This document shows positions 33,660-45,007 of a stretch of DNA of 64,000 bases, one piece after another. Position numbers and translations under genes: made by a program. Where the stretch lies: contig NW_026516673.1 in NCBI RefSeq assembly GCF_025766255.1, forward strand, positions 434,001 through 498,000. The letters run 5' to 3'. The DNA comes from Zychaea mexicana. Taxonomy: Eukaryota; Mucoromycota; Mucoromycetes; Mucorales; Lichtheimiaceae. The notes under the pieces are model-generated. The model was not told the DNA's origin, did no database searches, and saw only the letters and a program-made list of their open reading frames with translations. Within the stretch, counting starts at the first letter, position 1, and every line of letters starts with the position of its first letter.

Positions 33660-34878
33660 TCTGACCAACGACAAAATAATCTGTATATATAGCATGCACA
33701 ACATCGACAATCAACAAAGCGGAGCGCTTGATATATAGCATCTTGTATGATATGCATATGTTTACTTGAAAGATATTGTAATTACAGTATTATCATGTAA
33801 ATTGCAAGAAGACAAGTATATATAAAAGCCTTTATTTGGTGTTTGATACACGATGTAAGTGATTCCACTGGATATGCGTTTAATTTATGAAACACTATGC
33901 GCGTAGCAAATCTGAATAAGTATGAGGATACGACCGCTGTAATTGCTACTATTTGCACGTCGTCATACTACAGCCATCAGGTAACAGCACGAAATGCATG
34001 ATATATATTGCTGTTACTATTGTATGCATATATCGAAACTGGATGATATCTACTAGACATACATATACAATCTGACAGACTTACTTGGTTGGACTTCGTT
34101 TGATTTATCTATGGAACAAGACGTTATCGGAATGAAGCAAGTTCTTTATAAGGTGCCTTGAGACGTGGGGTAGACTATAGGCACATAGTTGGCACCTCCT
34201 TCTCATCATTCGACGTATATGAGTATATGTGATATTTGCATCATCACTTAAAAACAGTATGTTCTCTGGTCTTTTTGATGTTTGTGAATAAAAAACAAAA
34301 TGTTGTAATGAAATTTTAATGTATAGCAGGTTGAATTAAAAGAGATCATATAAAGTTGACAAACAATAAAAAACAATAGGGATTAAAAGGAAAATAGGAA
34401 TGGAGGAGTAAGGAAGAAGAGGAGAGGAAAGGGTGACTAGGGAGTTTTCAAGTAGGGGATGCGCTGTCATGGTTCGATGTAGTGGTGGATGGAAAAAGAA
34501 AAAGAAGCAGCTTTTCCTTTTGGGTAAAGTTTATAGGTTGGGATGTTGAGGTAGTTAGTAGTGGAGAAGAAGATTAAAACATAAATAGTATAGAGACTTA
34601 TAAGTGTGTGGTGCGATGCATTGCATATGGAGATGCTATAACAGAAGAAACGAGAGCTGATGATGAGGATGATGATGGTGGTGGAGGTGCTGATGATGAT
34701 GATGATGATGATGGAATAAAGGGGATAGCTGGTGGTGTGTAATAATGTATCATCAATAGTAGTGAGTGTGTGTCTGATCAGATTGGACGAGTGTATAAAA
34801 AGAAAAAAAGGGATAGAGTAGCGTCGAGCTATAGAGAACTTGTTTAACCCTTTCTTTTTTCTATGTACACTCCCTTAG
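33660..34878. other. Convergent intergenic region with GAT repeat
   Basis: This is the 3' flank of the F-box gene (+) and the kinase (-). A purine-rich block lies at 34370-34460 and a (GAT)n-like repeat at 34660-34712. No gene is recognised. Confidence 0.5.
34660..34712. repeat. GATGAT/GGTGGT triplet repeat
   Basis: An imperfect GAT/GGT triplet tract lies in the shared 3' flank, with seven GAT units in a row near 34692-34711. Confidence 0.7.
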
Positions 34879-36890
34879 TTAGTACTGTGGCAAAACCTGA
34901 TTGAGGAATCGGACCAGCTCGACCGAGGATGCACACTGCAGGAGATTACTCTTGACATGAGCATCGATTTCCTACACGCAATCAATCATGTTAGCCCTAT
35001 TTTCTTACTTTATCACACACATTGCATTACATACCAAAAGAACATCCTGAGCACTGGGTCTATTGCGCGCATCTTCGTCAAGCAGCCATGCAACAAGACC
35101 ACGCATGTACATGGACGGGTAGCTGTAGGTGAAGGTTGGGCTGGGCTCAGTGGCAATAATGTCAAAGAGCTCCTCCTCATCCTTAATCAAGTAGTGCGGG
35201 GGCACACGATCCATCATCTCAATAACAGTAATGCCAAGCGACCACAAGTCGATCTTTTCGTCGTAATATTCTTCACGGATCACCTCTGGTGCCATCCTGG
35301 TGTTTTTTTTTTTTTGGTACAAAGCACATGATTAATCCCTTATGCGATCAGCAGTTTTTCTTCTTGTTCATACAGAATAGTGTGCACACTTTACCATTTA
35401 GTGGTGCCCAGCCGGTCTCTGTTTCCACGAGCCACACGAGCCGATAATCCGAAATCGGCTAATGGACATTGTATGATTAGCATAAAATAACAAATACGCA
35501 TGTTTGTTTTTGTTTTTGTTTGGGGGGTTTGTAGGCGAATGTAGAGTTGTTTCTGTCGAGCATGATAAATACTATTCAGGGGTTGGTAGCATACCTAATT
35601 TGACTTCACCGTTGGAACCAAGTAATAGATTCTCACACTTGACATCACGATGCAAGAATCCCCTTGAATGAAGATAAATCAAGGCCTTCAAGGTCTCGCA
35701 TGTAATGTGGACTGCAAATTCTTCGGGGATGCCTCGTTGGCAAAGCACGGCGAATACAGAGCAACGCATCAGATCCATGGCAATCCAGACATCGTCACGG
35801 CAAAGCGTCACTTCACGCAACTTGATCAGGTTCTTGTGCCCGCTAGCCATAATCTTCAGTTCTCGCAGGATCGCTGCACGGTATTCTCTATCAGGGTCGA
35901 GTTTGCAGCGTTTGATGGCCAATTGAACATTTGGCTTGTCACGATACGAGGCTCGGACGACAGCACCATTGACACTTTACGAGTCGGATCATAATTTGTA
36001 AAGAGAACAAAGAATAAGGGTTGAGTTATTCTATGTGCTGCTGTTGTCGTTGTTGTCAGAAGAAAAGAATGGTTATCGTTACCCAGTGCCGATTTCCTTA
36101 AAGTTGGTATAGCGTGTTCGTGGATCGGTGGAGCGCACAGTAGTCTTGGAAAGCAGTTTTCGCATTTTGCTTTCAAACTTGTTTTCTGCGCGAGCCAATG
36201 GAGGCAATTGCGGGATTTCATAGTGTGGGTTGGGAGGATACCAAGGGCGCTAGAAGAATAATTATCACAAGCATAAGACATGTGGGGTGATCTTTTTTTA
36301 GTTTCCGGTCATCGCAGTTATTAAAGAGCAGTCCGTGTAGTAATGCGACAAACAGGTGCAAGCTCTCGATTTGTACTAATGGAATTAATCAGGCCTCTGC
36401 CTACCTTTGTCACTTGCTTTGAGCGATCCGTTGGACGCAAATGAAAGGCTGTGGCAGGCGAAGGCTTCAGATACGCGTTTCCCAGGATATCTGGAATTTC
36501 GCAACAGCCTGGTGGACGCCAAATATCCTAAATGATGCACCAAACGTTACACCACTGTCCCCAAAAATTCCCTTCTCCGCCCTTGTTTTGTTTTTCTGGT
36601 AATAATTATTGCACACTTCTCTGTGTGTGTATACGCGGGTAGTGCACACCCCCACCCCTTCTCTCTCTTCCGTCCCTCTCTGACTCCTCCCTTCCTTTCA
36701 ATAGCAGCAGCAGCAGCAAATAAACAAAACAAACCTTAGAGCCTGCTCCGCTAGTGGTGGAATTGCAAAATGACGATGCCCGTCGAAGGTTGCCGGTCGA
36801 TTTACGTTTGGGGTGTGCTGTGGCTACTGTGGCTCTAAATGCGGACGCAGCTGTGCTGGCACAGTTGGGTTCCGATCGCGACTTTTGCAT
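34879..36890 (-). CDS. STE20/PAK-like serine/threonine kinase without visible CRIB
   Basis: Seven exons (36890-36735, 36527-36405, 36249-36083, 35974-35595, 35458-35395, 35296-35035, 34971-34879) give 414 residues. The kinase domain starts near residue 143: glycine loop GTGVNGAVV, Lys in LAIKRCKL, helix C ILRELKIM, catalytic loop HRDVKCEN, ADFGLSARV, activation segment GTTKWMAPEV, and EKIDLWSLGITVIEM. The GTxxWMAPEV pattern places it with STE20/PAK kinases. All catalytic residues are present. The N-terminal 140 residues are basic and Ser-rich, with no CRIB/PBD (ISxPxxxxHxxH) seen, so Cdc42/Rac control through a CRIB is unlikely. Substrate and pathway are unknown. Confidence 0.88.
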
Positions 36891-38717
36891 GACGGTGGTT
36901 GACTATAGGAATGGTGTTGTATAAGGTGTTGTGATAGATGTGGATATTTGGTGACGGTAAAGCGGGCGTTTTTTTATGTGATATGGTGTGTTTTGTTTGT
37001 AATTGAGATATATTAGCTTTTCGCTCGTAAACTTTTTGTTTGCGTATGATAGACGGACGAGGTAGGTTTGATAAATTGCTTTCAAGGAAGAAGAACGAGG
37101 AAATGGGAAAAAATATGTGGAGGATGCAAGGGAGGGAGTACTCAAGAAGAAGACTTCATAATCCTCTCTGATTTATATTTATGTATGGTGTCGATTGGGT
37201 GGATGTCTCTAGACATATATTACCTTGGCAGAACTGCTGTGATTTCGGGGAGCGCCCCGTCTGTCTGTAACGGCAATATGCATTCTTTGGATATGTCGCA
37301 ACAAGGGATGAGCTATCGACGAAAGGGGTGAGGGATGATGATGCTTTAAAAAATGTAAAAAGGAAATAAGGAGGCTGGAAGTTCTTTTGGGATGTGGAAA
37401 AAGAAGACAAGCCTTTGCGAGAGGAAGAGGAAGAGGAGAGGGTAGGGTTGGATGCTGTCTATGTGAATGAGTCTATTGAAAAGGAGGAGAGCGAGTTGTT
37501 GTTGTTGTTGTTGTTGTTTGTTATAAAGAGCGTCGATATGTTGCGGGGGCGAGTGTTGTTTCGTAGGGGAGGAAAAGCGTTTGGATGGAGTTGAAAGGAT
37601 CGAAAGAGGAAAAGAGAGGAAGAGAGAGAAGGAAGGAAGAGAAAAAGAGAGACGAGAACTGCTAGAAGAAGAGTTTGGGGGTTATGGCCGTATGACATTC
37701 AATTTAGTTCCATGCTCGTGATTCAGAGGACCAGACGGTCGTACACATTTTCTTTATTCATGGCTGATGTGCAACACACGTCGCTCGCTTTTCTTGCCTA
37801 CATCGTCTCCGCTCATCCACACAGGCGCACCAGGTCTATGAATTCATGTTGCACAAGCCTTGGTTGTATAAAGCCCAAAATCATCATTCGCCTTCTGTCC
37901 TGACCTTTTGTTACTATCGTGCTCGTAGGAACCTTGGGAAAGTAGAAGGTGAAAGGGGGGCGGTAAGGTCTGGTCTTCTCGATGGGGATGGTGGCAAGTA
38001 GCAGCTGGGATAGCACGAGAATGGTTAATAGCAAACATCAAGTATGATCTACCCAGTCAAACTCATCTCCAACCCTTTGCGACAGAGCAATAAACCCTCA
38101 TTTGAAGTGTCTCTATTTCTTATTACATACATGCTTTATTAAGTGTAGCTTAGCCGCAGCGGTACGACATAGAACAGGAGGAGATGGCGCTGTGGTTATT
38201 AGCATTGAACGAGTAATATCGAGCATCAAGTTCATTTCTATGAGTTAGTGCAATTGGCGGACGGGTTTATATAGAACAGTTTTTGTATCATGAAGTAATT
38301 GAAATTACCTATCACAGAGTGCTGATTGGAGCGACTTTTACATAGAGACTGACAACTAGCCAGAGTACAGCAGATACTGCTATGAAATGTACTGCGTACA
38401 GCTGCTGCTGGTGATTGTTCTTCGCAGTATATTGCATGATCATACAAGCATATAGCACAGGAAAACGTATATATAGAATTACACATGCAGTGTCTATTAA
38501 AACTCTCCTATTTCTACTGCTGCCATGCGATTGCTTTGTGTGATAAACTTTATTTTATGATAGCTAAAATGTCCCACTTAGCAGCAGCGGGACATACCCA
38601 AGCCACAACAATCCTGCGTGAGCCTGCTGGAAATTTCCCCAATTAATCCAAGCCCGACCTTTTTTTTTTCTTAGCGATTTTATCCACTCCACTTGACCTA
38701 CACACACACCTTTTACC
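36891..38717. other. 1.8-kb divergent spacer, kinase / HAS1
   Basis: The region holds a (TTG)n run at 37497-37519, a long purine-rich stretch at 37390-37680 and otherwise mixed DNA. A minus-strand frame near 37813-38041 begins with a hydrophobic leader-like stretch but lacks a good ATG and is not called. The long GA-rich block may be the transcribed leader or promoter of the kinase gene. Confidence 0.5.
37497..37519. repeat. (TTG)n microsatellite
   Basis: About seven perfect TTG units upstream of the kinase gene. Confidence 0.75.
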
Positions 38718-40746
38718 ATGACCAACAAGCCGGTCGAAACCAAAAAGCGCAAGAAATCGCAGGACGCCAACAAGGCTAGCAAAAAGAAGCAGCAAATTGA
38801 AAAGAACAAGGCTAAGCCTGTCAAGAAGGAAGTCGAAGAAGAAGAAACTGAATCGATCTCTGCCGAAACTGCTGCTAAAGAAGAAGAAGAGCAACAACAA
38901 TCGATCGATCAGGACGAGGAAACTGATTTACCTGCCAACGATAAAAAGACCGCCGACGATGAAGCGATTGATCAAGGTAAGAATGCTTTTCAATATTCTT
39001 CGAATTTATCTGTGGTTTATGCATTTTCCCCCTCCCCAAAACAAAGAAAGAGGTTTTTTTTGCCTGACATAATACATTTGTCCATGTAGCTGCTGAAAAG
39101 GCTATTGATTTCAACTTTGAGAATCTCGACGTTTGCGAAAAGACCAAGCAGGGTATCAAGGACATGGGTTTCACCAAAATGACCGAAGTACAGGCACGTA
39201 CGATTCCAGCATCTATGGCAGGTCGAGACGTCTTGGGTGCTGCTAAGACTGGTTCCGGCAAAACCTTGGCCTTTTTGATTCCTGCTATCGAAATGCTTTA
39301 TAAACTCAAGTTCAAGCCTAGAAATGGTATTTCATCTTTCTATTTAAAAATGAGTGCTGTTGGCCATATGCAAAGTGAGGATGATACTAATATGAGTCAT
39401 CTTTTCCTCTGTCTTGCTCAGGTACTGGTGTGGTTGTCGTGTCGCCCACTCGTGAGCTTGCACTACAAATTTTTGGTGTTGCCAAGGACTTATTAGCACA
39501 CCATCAACATACATTCGGCATCGTCATTGGCGGTGCTAACCGTAAAGCCGAAGCCGACAAGCTTGTCAAGGGCGTCAATTTGCTTATTGCCACACCCGGC
39601 CGCTTGCTCGATCATTTACAAAACACCCGTGGTTTCGTCTTTAAGAACTTAAAGGCACTTGTTATTGATGAAGCGGATCGTATTTTGGAAGTCGGTTTCG
39701 AAGAGGAGATGCGTCAGATTATCAGAATTCTGCCTAAGGAACGTCAAACCATGCTGTTCTCGGCTACCCAGACAACCAAGGTGACCGATCTTGCTAGAAT
39801 CTCATTGAAGAAGGGCCCCTTGTACATTAACGTGGACGAACGGAAAGAGACATCGACTGCTGAAGGCTTGGAGCAAGGCTACGTCGTATGCGAATCGGAC
39901 AAGCGATTTTTGCTGCTGTTTACATTCTTGCGGAAAAACGTCAAGAAGAAGATTATTGTCTTCTTTTCCAGCTGCAATTCTGTCAAATACCATTCCGAAC
40001 TGATGAACTACATTGATGTGCCTGTATTAGAACTTCACGTAAGTCAGGTTTTTTTTTTCTTTGAGAGCGGATGGTAAGTCAGAATACGTGACGTCTGTAC
40101 TAAATGTACTGGATCAATGTTTGTACGTAATAGGGTAAACAAAAGCAACAAAAGCGAACAGCCACCTTTTTCGAATTCTGCAATGCCGAAAAGGGCATTC
40201 TTTTGTGCACAGACGTTGCTGCACGTGGTTTGGATATCCCTGCTGTAGATTGGATCGTTCAGTTCGATCCCCCAGATGATCCTCGCGATTACATCCATCG
40301 TGTCGGTCGAACAGCGCGTGCAGGCTCTCGTGGCAAGAGCTTACTGTTCTTGCTTCCCAGTGAGCTTGGTTTCTTGCGGTATCTTAAGCACGCCAAGGTG
40401 CCTTTGAACGAATACCAGTTCCCTACAAGCAAGATTGCCAATGTACAGAGCCAGGTAAGACAAACAAGGAAAGGAAAGAAGGGAGCGAAAGCTATTCAAG
40501 CAAGAAGAGTTTTTACTAAGTACCAAATTTGTGATGACGTGATAGCTCGAAAGGCTGGTGGAAAAGAACTACTACCTCAACCAATCTGCACGCGACGGAT
40601 TCAAGTCCTATCTCCAAGCATACGCCTCATTCAGTCTCAAGAAAATCTTCAACGTCAACAGCCTAGATCTCAACAAGGTCGCCAAGTCCTTTGGCTTCAA
40701 TGTCCCACCAAAAGTAAACCTTGCCATCCAAAGTTCCAAGAACTAA
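38718..40746 (+). CDS. HAS1: DEAD-box RNA helicase Has1/DDX18
   Basis: Five exons (38718-38976, 39090-39326, 39422-40038, 40134-40454, 40546-40746) give 544 residues. The first 85 are a Lys/Glu-rich nucleolar-type tail. All DEAD-box motifs follow: F..MT..Q region, AAKTGSGKT (I), PTRELA (Ia), TPGRLL (Ib), DEAD (II), SAT (III), and after the linker ARGLDIP (V) and [10 protein letters not shown] (VI). The C-terminus [19 protein letters not shown] and VAKSFGF are specific to Has1/DDX18. Has1 unwinds RNA in the nucleolus for both 40S and 60S ribosome assembly. A likely poly(A) signal AATAAA lies at about 40803. Downstream THI6 is on the same strand but unrelated. Confidence 0.96.
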
Positions 40747-40994
40747 AAAAAGAAAAAGTTGTATAATGTGCCGTGTTTTTATTATTATTACTATATATCA
40801 ACAATAAACTGTTTCCATCATTTTGTGTTTTTTTATCATTGCATCTACATAAACGCTCTCTTTCTCTCTCATGTGTATACTAGGAATGTACCCTTCTGGT
40901 ATAATTGACACTGCGGAGTGTGTATAAGATGGGTCAGTGTATCATAAACGGAAAGAAGACCTGATCTTTCCTCCTTGTCCCCAACAACTTTGCT

Positions 40995-42810
40995 ATGGCT
41001 CCTATAGTAGACTATTCTCTCTACCTTGTCACTGACAGCTCGCTCGTGCCAAAAGACGCGACGTTTCTCGGTCAAATCGAAAAGGCGCTCGAGGGCGGTG
41101 TAACACTTGTCCAGCTTCGAGAGAAAGATCTCGACACTGGTCCGTTCATTGACTTGGCGTACAAGGTCAAAGCACTGACGCGACGATTCAATGTCCCACT
41201 CATAATCAATGATCGTATTGACGTTGCCCTGGCGATCGATGCCGACGGTGTTCACATTGGTCAAGATGACATGCCCATGTGTCGTGCACGTCAAATTCTT
41301 GGCCACAGCAAGATTATTGGTGTTTCGGTCAACACCATTGAGGAAGGGTTGGAAGCCGTGCGCGCTGGTGCGGATTATCTCGGTATTGGTGCTGTCTGGG
41401 ATACTTCTACCAAGAAGTTGACCAAAAAGACGCTCGGTATCCAAGGCGTCAAAGGTATGTGCTTTCCCCTTTTGCTTTCTTTCTAACAGAACTTTTATAC
41501 GTGGGGCTAACAAAGTTGCATCATGGATACGGCATCACTAGATATCCTGGCAGCCATCCCGCCGATCCCCAACGTCGCTATTGGCGGTATCAAGCTGAAC
41601 AATGGCAAAGAGTTGCTTGCCAATACTACGGGTGTATCCGGCCTTTCGATTGTTTCTGCCATCATGGCTGCCGCTGATCCAAAGAATGCTTGTGAAGAAT
41701 TGCTGGCAATGATTCGCGAGTATGTCCCCGGTGCTTCTCTGGAACAAGATGTCGTCAAATATGCTGTCAAAGCAGCTGCCCGCGTCAAGTCTGAATCTCC
41801 TCTGGTTCACCATATGACAAACAATGTTGTTATTAACGATAATGCAAATGCCACTCTGGCTGTTGGTAAGTAGGATATTTGAGAGGTGGTCGGATAACCG
41901 GCAATCCACATTCATGCTTCTGCTACAATATCTGATGATTAAATCATACACATACATAAAAAACACAGGCGCATCACCTATCATGTCGACGAACACCGAA
42001 GAAGTGGATGATTTGGCTGCCATCAACGGTGCCATGGTGGTGAATATGGGCACACTATCGCCCACAATGTCGGATGCCATGTTTGCTGCCATGCATAGCA
42101 ATGCCAAAAATGGTAACCCTGTTATTTTTGATCCAGTCGGTGCAGCAGCATCGAAATATCGACGCGAGATGACACAACGGTTCCTGGATGAGTGCAAGCT
42201 GGCTGTGCTCAAGGGTAACACGGGCGAAATCCTATATATTGCCAACCGTGGTGGTCAATTGCGTGGTGTTGATTCTATGGGCGATAATGGAGGCGAAACA
42301 AATGCTGCTACTGCTGTTATGGAAACTGCCAAAAAGTATGGTTGCGTCGTTGCCATGACAGGTGCTATTGATTATGTGTCGGATGGCAGCCGTGTGTTTG
42401 CCATAGAAAACGGCAATCCTTTGATGGCGTGTATCACAGGCAGTGGCTGTATGGTATCCTCTATTGTCGGCTGTTTCACTGCAGGTAAATTTACGTTTAT
42501 GTGTGTTCCCTCTTGTAGTTCAAGATCGACTAAAACAACAATCGTTTAGTAAACCGTGAAAACTACCTCTTTGCTACTATTGCAGCGTAAGTAATGATAG
42601 AGCGGCGACTATATTGTGTATATGCTAACTGATGGCAATAATGATCACAGGCTTCTAACGGTCACGGTCGCTTCTGAAAAGGCAGGAAGCCGTTTGGACG
42701 TAAACGGCCCAGGCACCTTCCGATCTGCACTTATCGATGAGCTTTACAACATCACCAACGATCCCATCATTCTTACACAATATGCAAAGATCCGAGAAAT
42801 CAAATTATAG
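40995..42810 (+). CDS. THI6: Bifunctional thiamine-phosphate synthase / hydroxyethylthiazole kinase
   Basis: Five exons (40995-41454, 41542-41865, 41969-42484, 42550-42586, 42651-42810) give 498 residues. The N-terminal half is thiamine-phosphate pyrophosphorylase (TPS): YLVTD, VTLVQLREKD, IINDRIDVALA, DGVHIGQDDMP, GADYLGIGAV and AIGGI. The C-terminal half is hydroxyethylthiazole (THZ) kinase: HHMTNNVVINDNANATLAVG, MSTNTEEVDDL, FDPVGAAAS, LKGNTGEI and ITGSGCM. This is the fungal Thi6 fusion, which phosphorylates HET and couples HET-P to HMP-PP to form thiamine phosphate. Length and domain order match Thi6. No TPP riboswitch is seen in its introns or leader. Confidence 0.96.
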
Positions 42811-42886
42811 TAACCTTTGATATAATTTCTCATTAATATACACATACATGTTTTCGTACATTATTATTATTTAAAAACTTCCTATT

Positions 42887-44076
42887 TTACAATTTGCCCA
42901 ATCTGCTGGCACCGTCAATACGAATAATTTCACCGCTCAGCATGCCGTTCTCAATGATGTGACATGCCAGCTGAGCATATTCTGGTGCTTTACCCATACG
43001 GTTAGGGAAAATGGCGTCCTTGATGATCTGTTTCTTGGCGCGTTCAGGCATAACAGAGGTCATGTTTGTTTCAAAGATACCAGGAGCGATGGCCATAACA
43101 CGGACACCGACAGAAGCCAAATCGCGCGCCATAGGAAGAGTCATGCTTGCAACACCACCCTTGGATGCTGAATAGGCAGTTTGACCCGTCTGGCCATCTT
43201 GGTAAGCGACGGACGCAGTGTTGATAATAACACCTTGTTCACCTATTGTTTTTTACAGTTAGCAAAGTTAACTCCTCGAGCCCTTCTACTTGATCTCCCA
43301 GATCATCCATGACAGTGGATATAAAAGGAGAGTCCAGTACACTAACCATCCTCAGTGAAGGGTTCCTGGTTTGCCATAACCTGAGCGACTTGACGGCAAA
43401 CATTAAAAGTACCAATCAAATTGACGCGAATAGTGAACTCAAAAATGTCCAATGTCATGGTATGCTTAGCATCACCGCGACGAGCAGTCTGTAAAGCAAA
43501 TACCTTGGTTACTCATATTTCATACATTATATGATGTCGATTGAATTTTATTTACCTTTGCAGCAGAGGCAACGCCACCACAGTTAACCACACCAGCAAT
43601 CTTGCCAAACTTTTGCACGGTCTTTTCAATAGCAGTCTTCACAGCTTCTTCCGAAGTGACATCCACTTTACCAGCAGCGAATGCCTTGGGACCAAGAGAC
43701 TGAGCGAGTTCCTGACTGATATAACGTAATTAATTACATTGTAACACACGCAACAAATACATTCCATCATCATCCCACCATAGCTGACAGAATGATAAAA
43801 CTTACGCTCCCTCGTCGTTCAGGTCAAAAATCTTTCAATGACAGATAATTATTAATCACATGTATTTTTGTGCGAGCAGTGCTTTAACTTACAGCAACGC
43901 TGGCACCACGTTGGATAAGTTCCTTGACAGTTGCTTCACCAAGGCCACTTGCGCTACATAAATCACAACACGCATTGTCAGTAACATGGCTTGGCTTCAG
44001 ATCGTCTGCATAGCATGTTAATGAAAGGTAAAAATTACCCGCCAGTAACAATGAAAGTGTTGTCTTTGATTTGCAT
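42887..44076 (-). CDS. Short-chain dehydrogenase, HSD10/HSD17B10 type
   Basis: Six exons (44076-44039, 43953-43893, 43831-43806, 43715-43556, 43488-43347, 43242-42887) give 260 residues. It has the Rossmann motif TGGASGLG (11-18), DVT for the adenine pocket, the catalytic Ser153 (NTASVAY), Tyr166 and Lys170 (YSASKGG), and APGIFETNM. The sequence around [15 protein letters not shown] and the end [16 protein letters not shown] are typical of 3-hydroxyacyl-CoA dehydrogenase type 2 (HSD17B10), a mitochondrial NAD enzyme of branched-chain and fatty acid oxidation. No strong targeting peptide is evident, so location is open. The exon 3 of 26 nt is very short but in phase. Confidence 0.9.
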
Positions 44077-45007
44077 TGTAGGTTATGTGTTGTGTGTGAA
44101 AGAGGAGCGTGTTCGTCGACAACAGAAAAAGGGCTGACACATAAGAATTAAAGCAATTGGACCGAAGCATTTTTGCGGGGTTAACTCTTGCATGTGAAAT
44201 GCCATGGCTTTCCATCAGTTATTATATAGTACCACATGACCACATGAGAGGAAATGTCCTGTTTGTGTCATTTGGCTAGGTAGAGAAACACCAGTTGTTA
44301 CAACTGTTCTCAAGGAAATGTGTCGCTCAGTAGAGGTCATCGATATGCTCCAACGCGTATACTATTCATCATCATTCTTTTTCGAAATCTATGTATTAAA
44401 AAGGCACGATGGGTTGCTGTATATGCTGTATATGTGTAGTTTTAACTTGTAATGACAATTATGGAAAATTATATTCAAGTGCTCCACCTAGCATGAAATA
44501 AAGAGAATTCATGTAACGTTGTACTCTTTTAGAATAATGTAAAAAAAGTTCTGGATGCTATAGATACAATAACTTTTAATCCGCATAAGATCTTGGCTTT
44601 GCTAGATTAACGTCTTCTTCGAAGTTCCTTCTTGATACCGTCGAATTTGTAATATTTATGGGTAAGGGCAACCTTAATCCGATGTGCTTACTCTTAGTCT
44701 TCCTCTAGACTAAATGGAAGAAAATGTTCTTAAAGCATATCCGTTAAAATGCTTTCCATGTTTAAGAAACCCCCTTGTAAGAAACTCTCTATATTGCATT
44801 GTCATACATGTGCAAAGGCTATAACATTTACGGTTTCATATTCAGGAGTAATGAAACAAAGCAGCACCAGAAGAGAAGGGAGCAGGAAAGGAGAAAGGAG
44901 CGGATTTAGCGGAAGCAAGGAAAATAGCGGCGCAGTTATTATATACTTGCTTGTTTGTGAGATGAGTACATAGTAATAGCAGTAGCAATAACAACAGCAG
45001 CACGTAC
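44077..45007. other. Divergent spacer, SDR / M13 peptidase
   Basis: About 930 nt between opposite starts. It is A/T-rich with purine-rich DNA at 44860-44930 and a TATAAATATA-like stretch overlapping the chosen M13 start. No gene is recognised. Confidence 0.5.

Noticed and set aside
37813..38041. Small secreted protein on the minus strand
   Set aside because: The hydrophobic leader frame begins only at a TTG codon and the ATG frame lacks the leader; not convincing.
40920..40990. TPP riboswitch upstream of THI6
   Set aside because: A short ACCTGATC word occurs in the leader, but the CTGAGA element and the pairing partners of the aptamer are absent.
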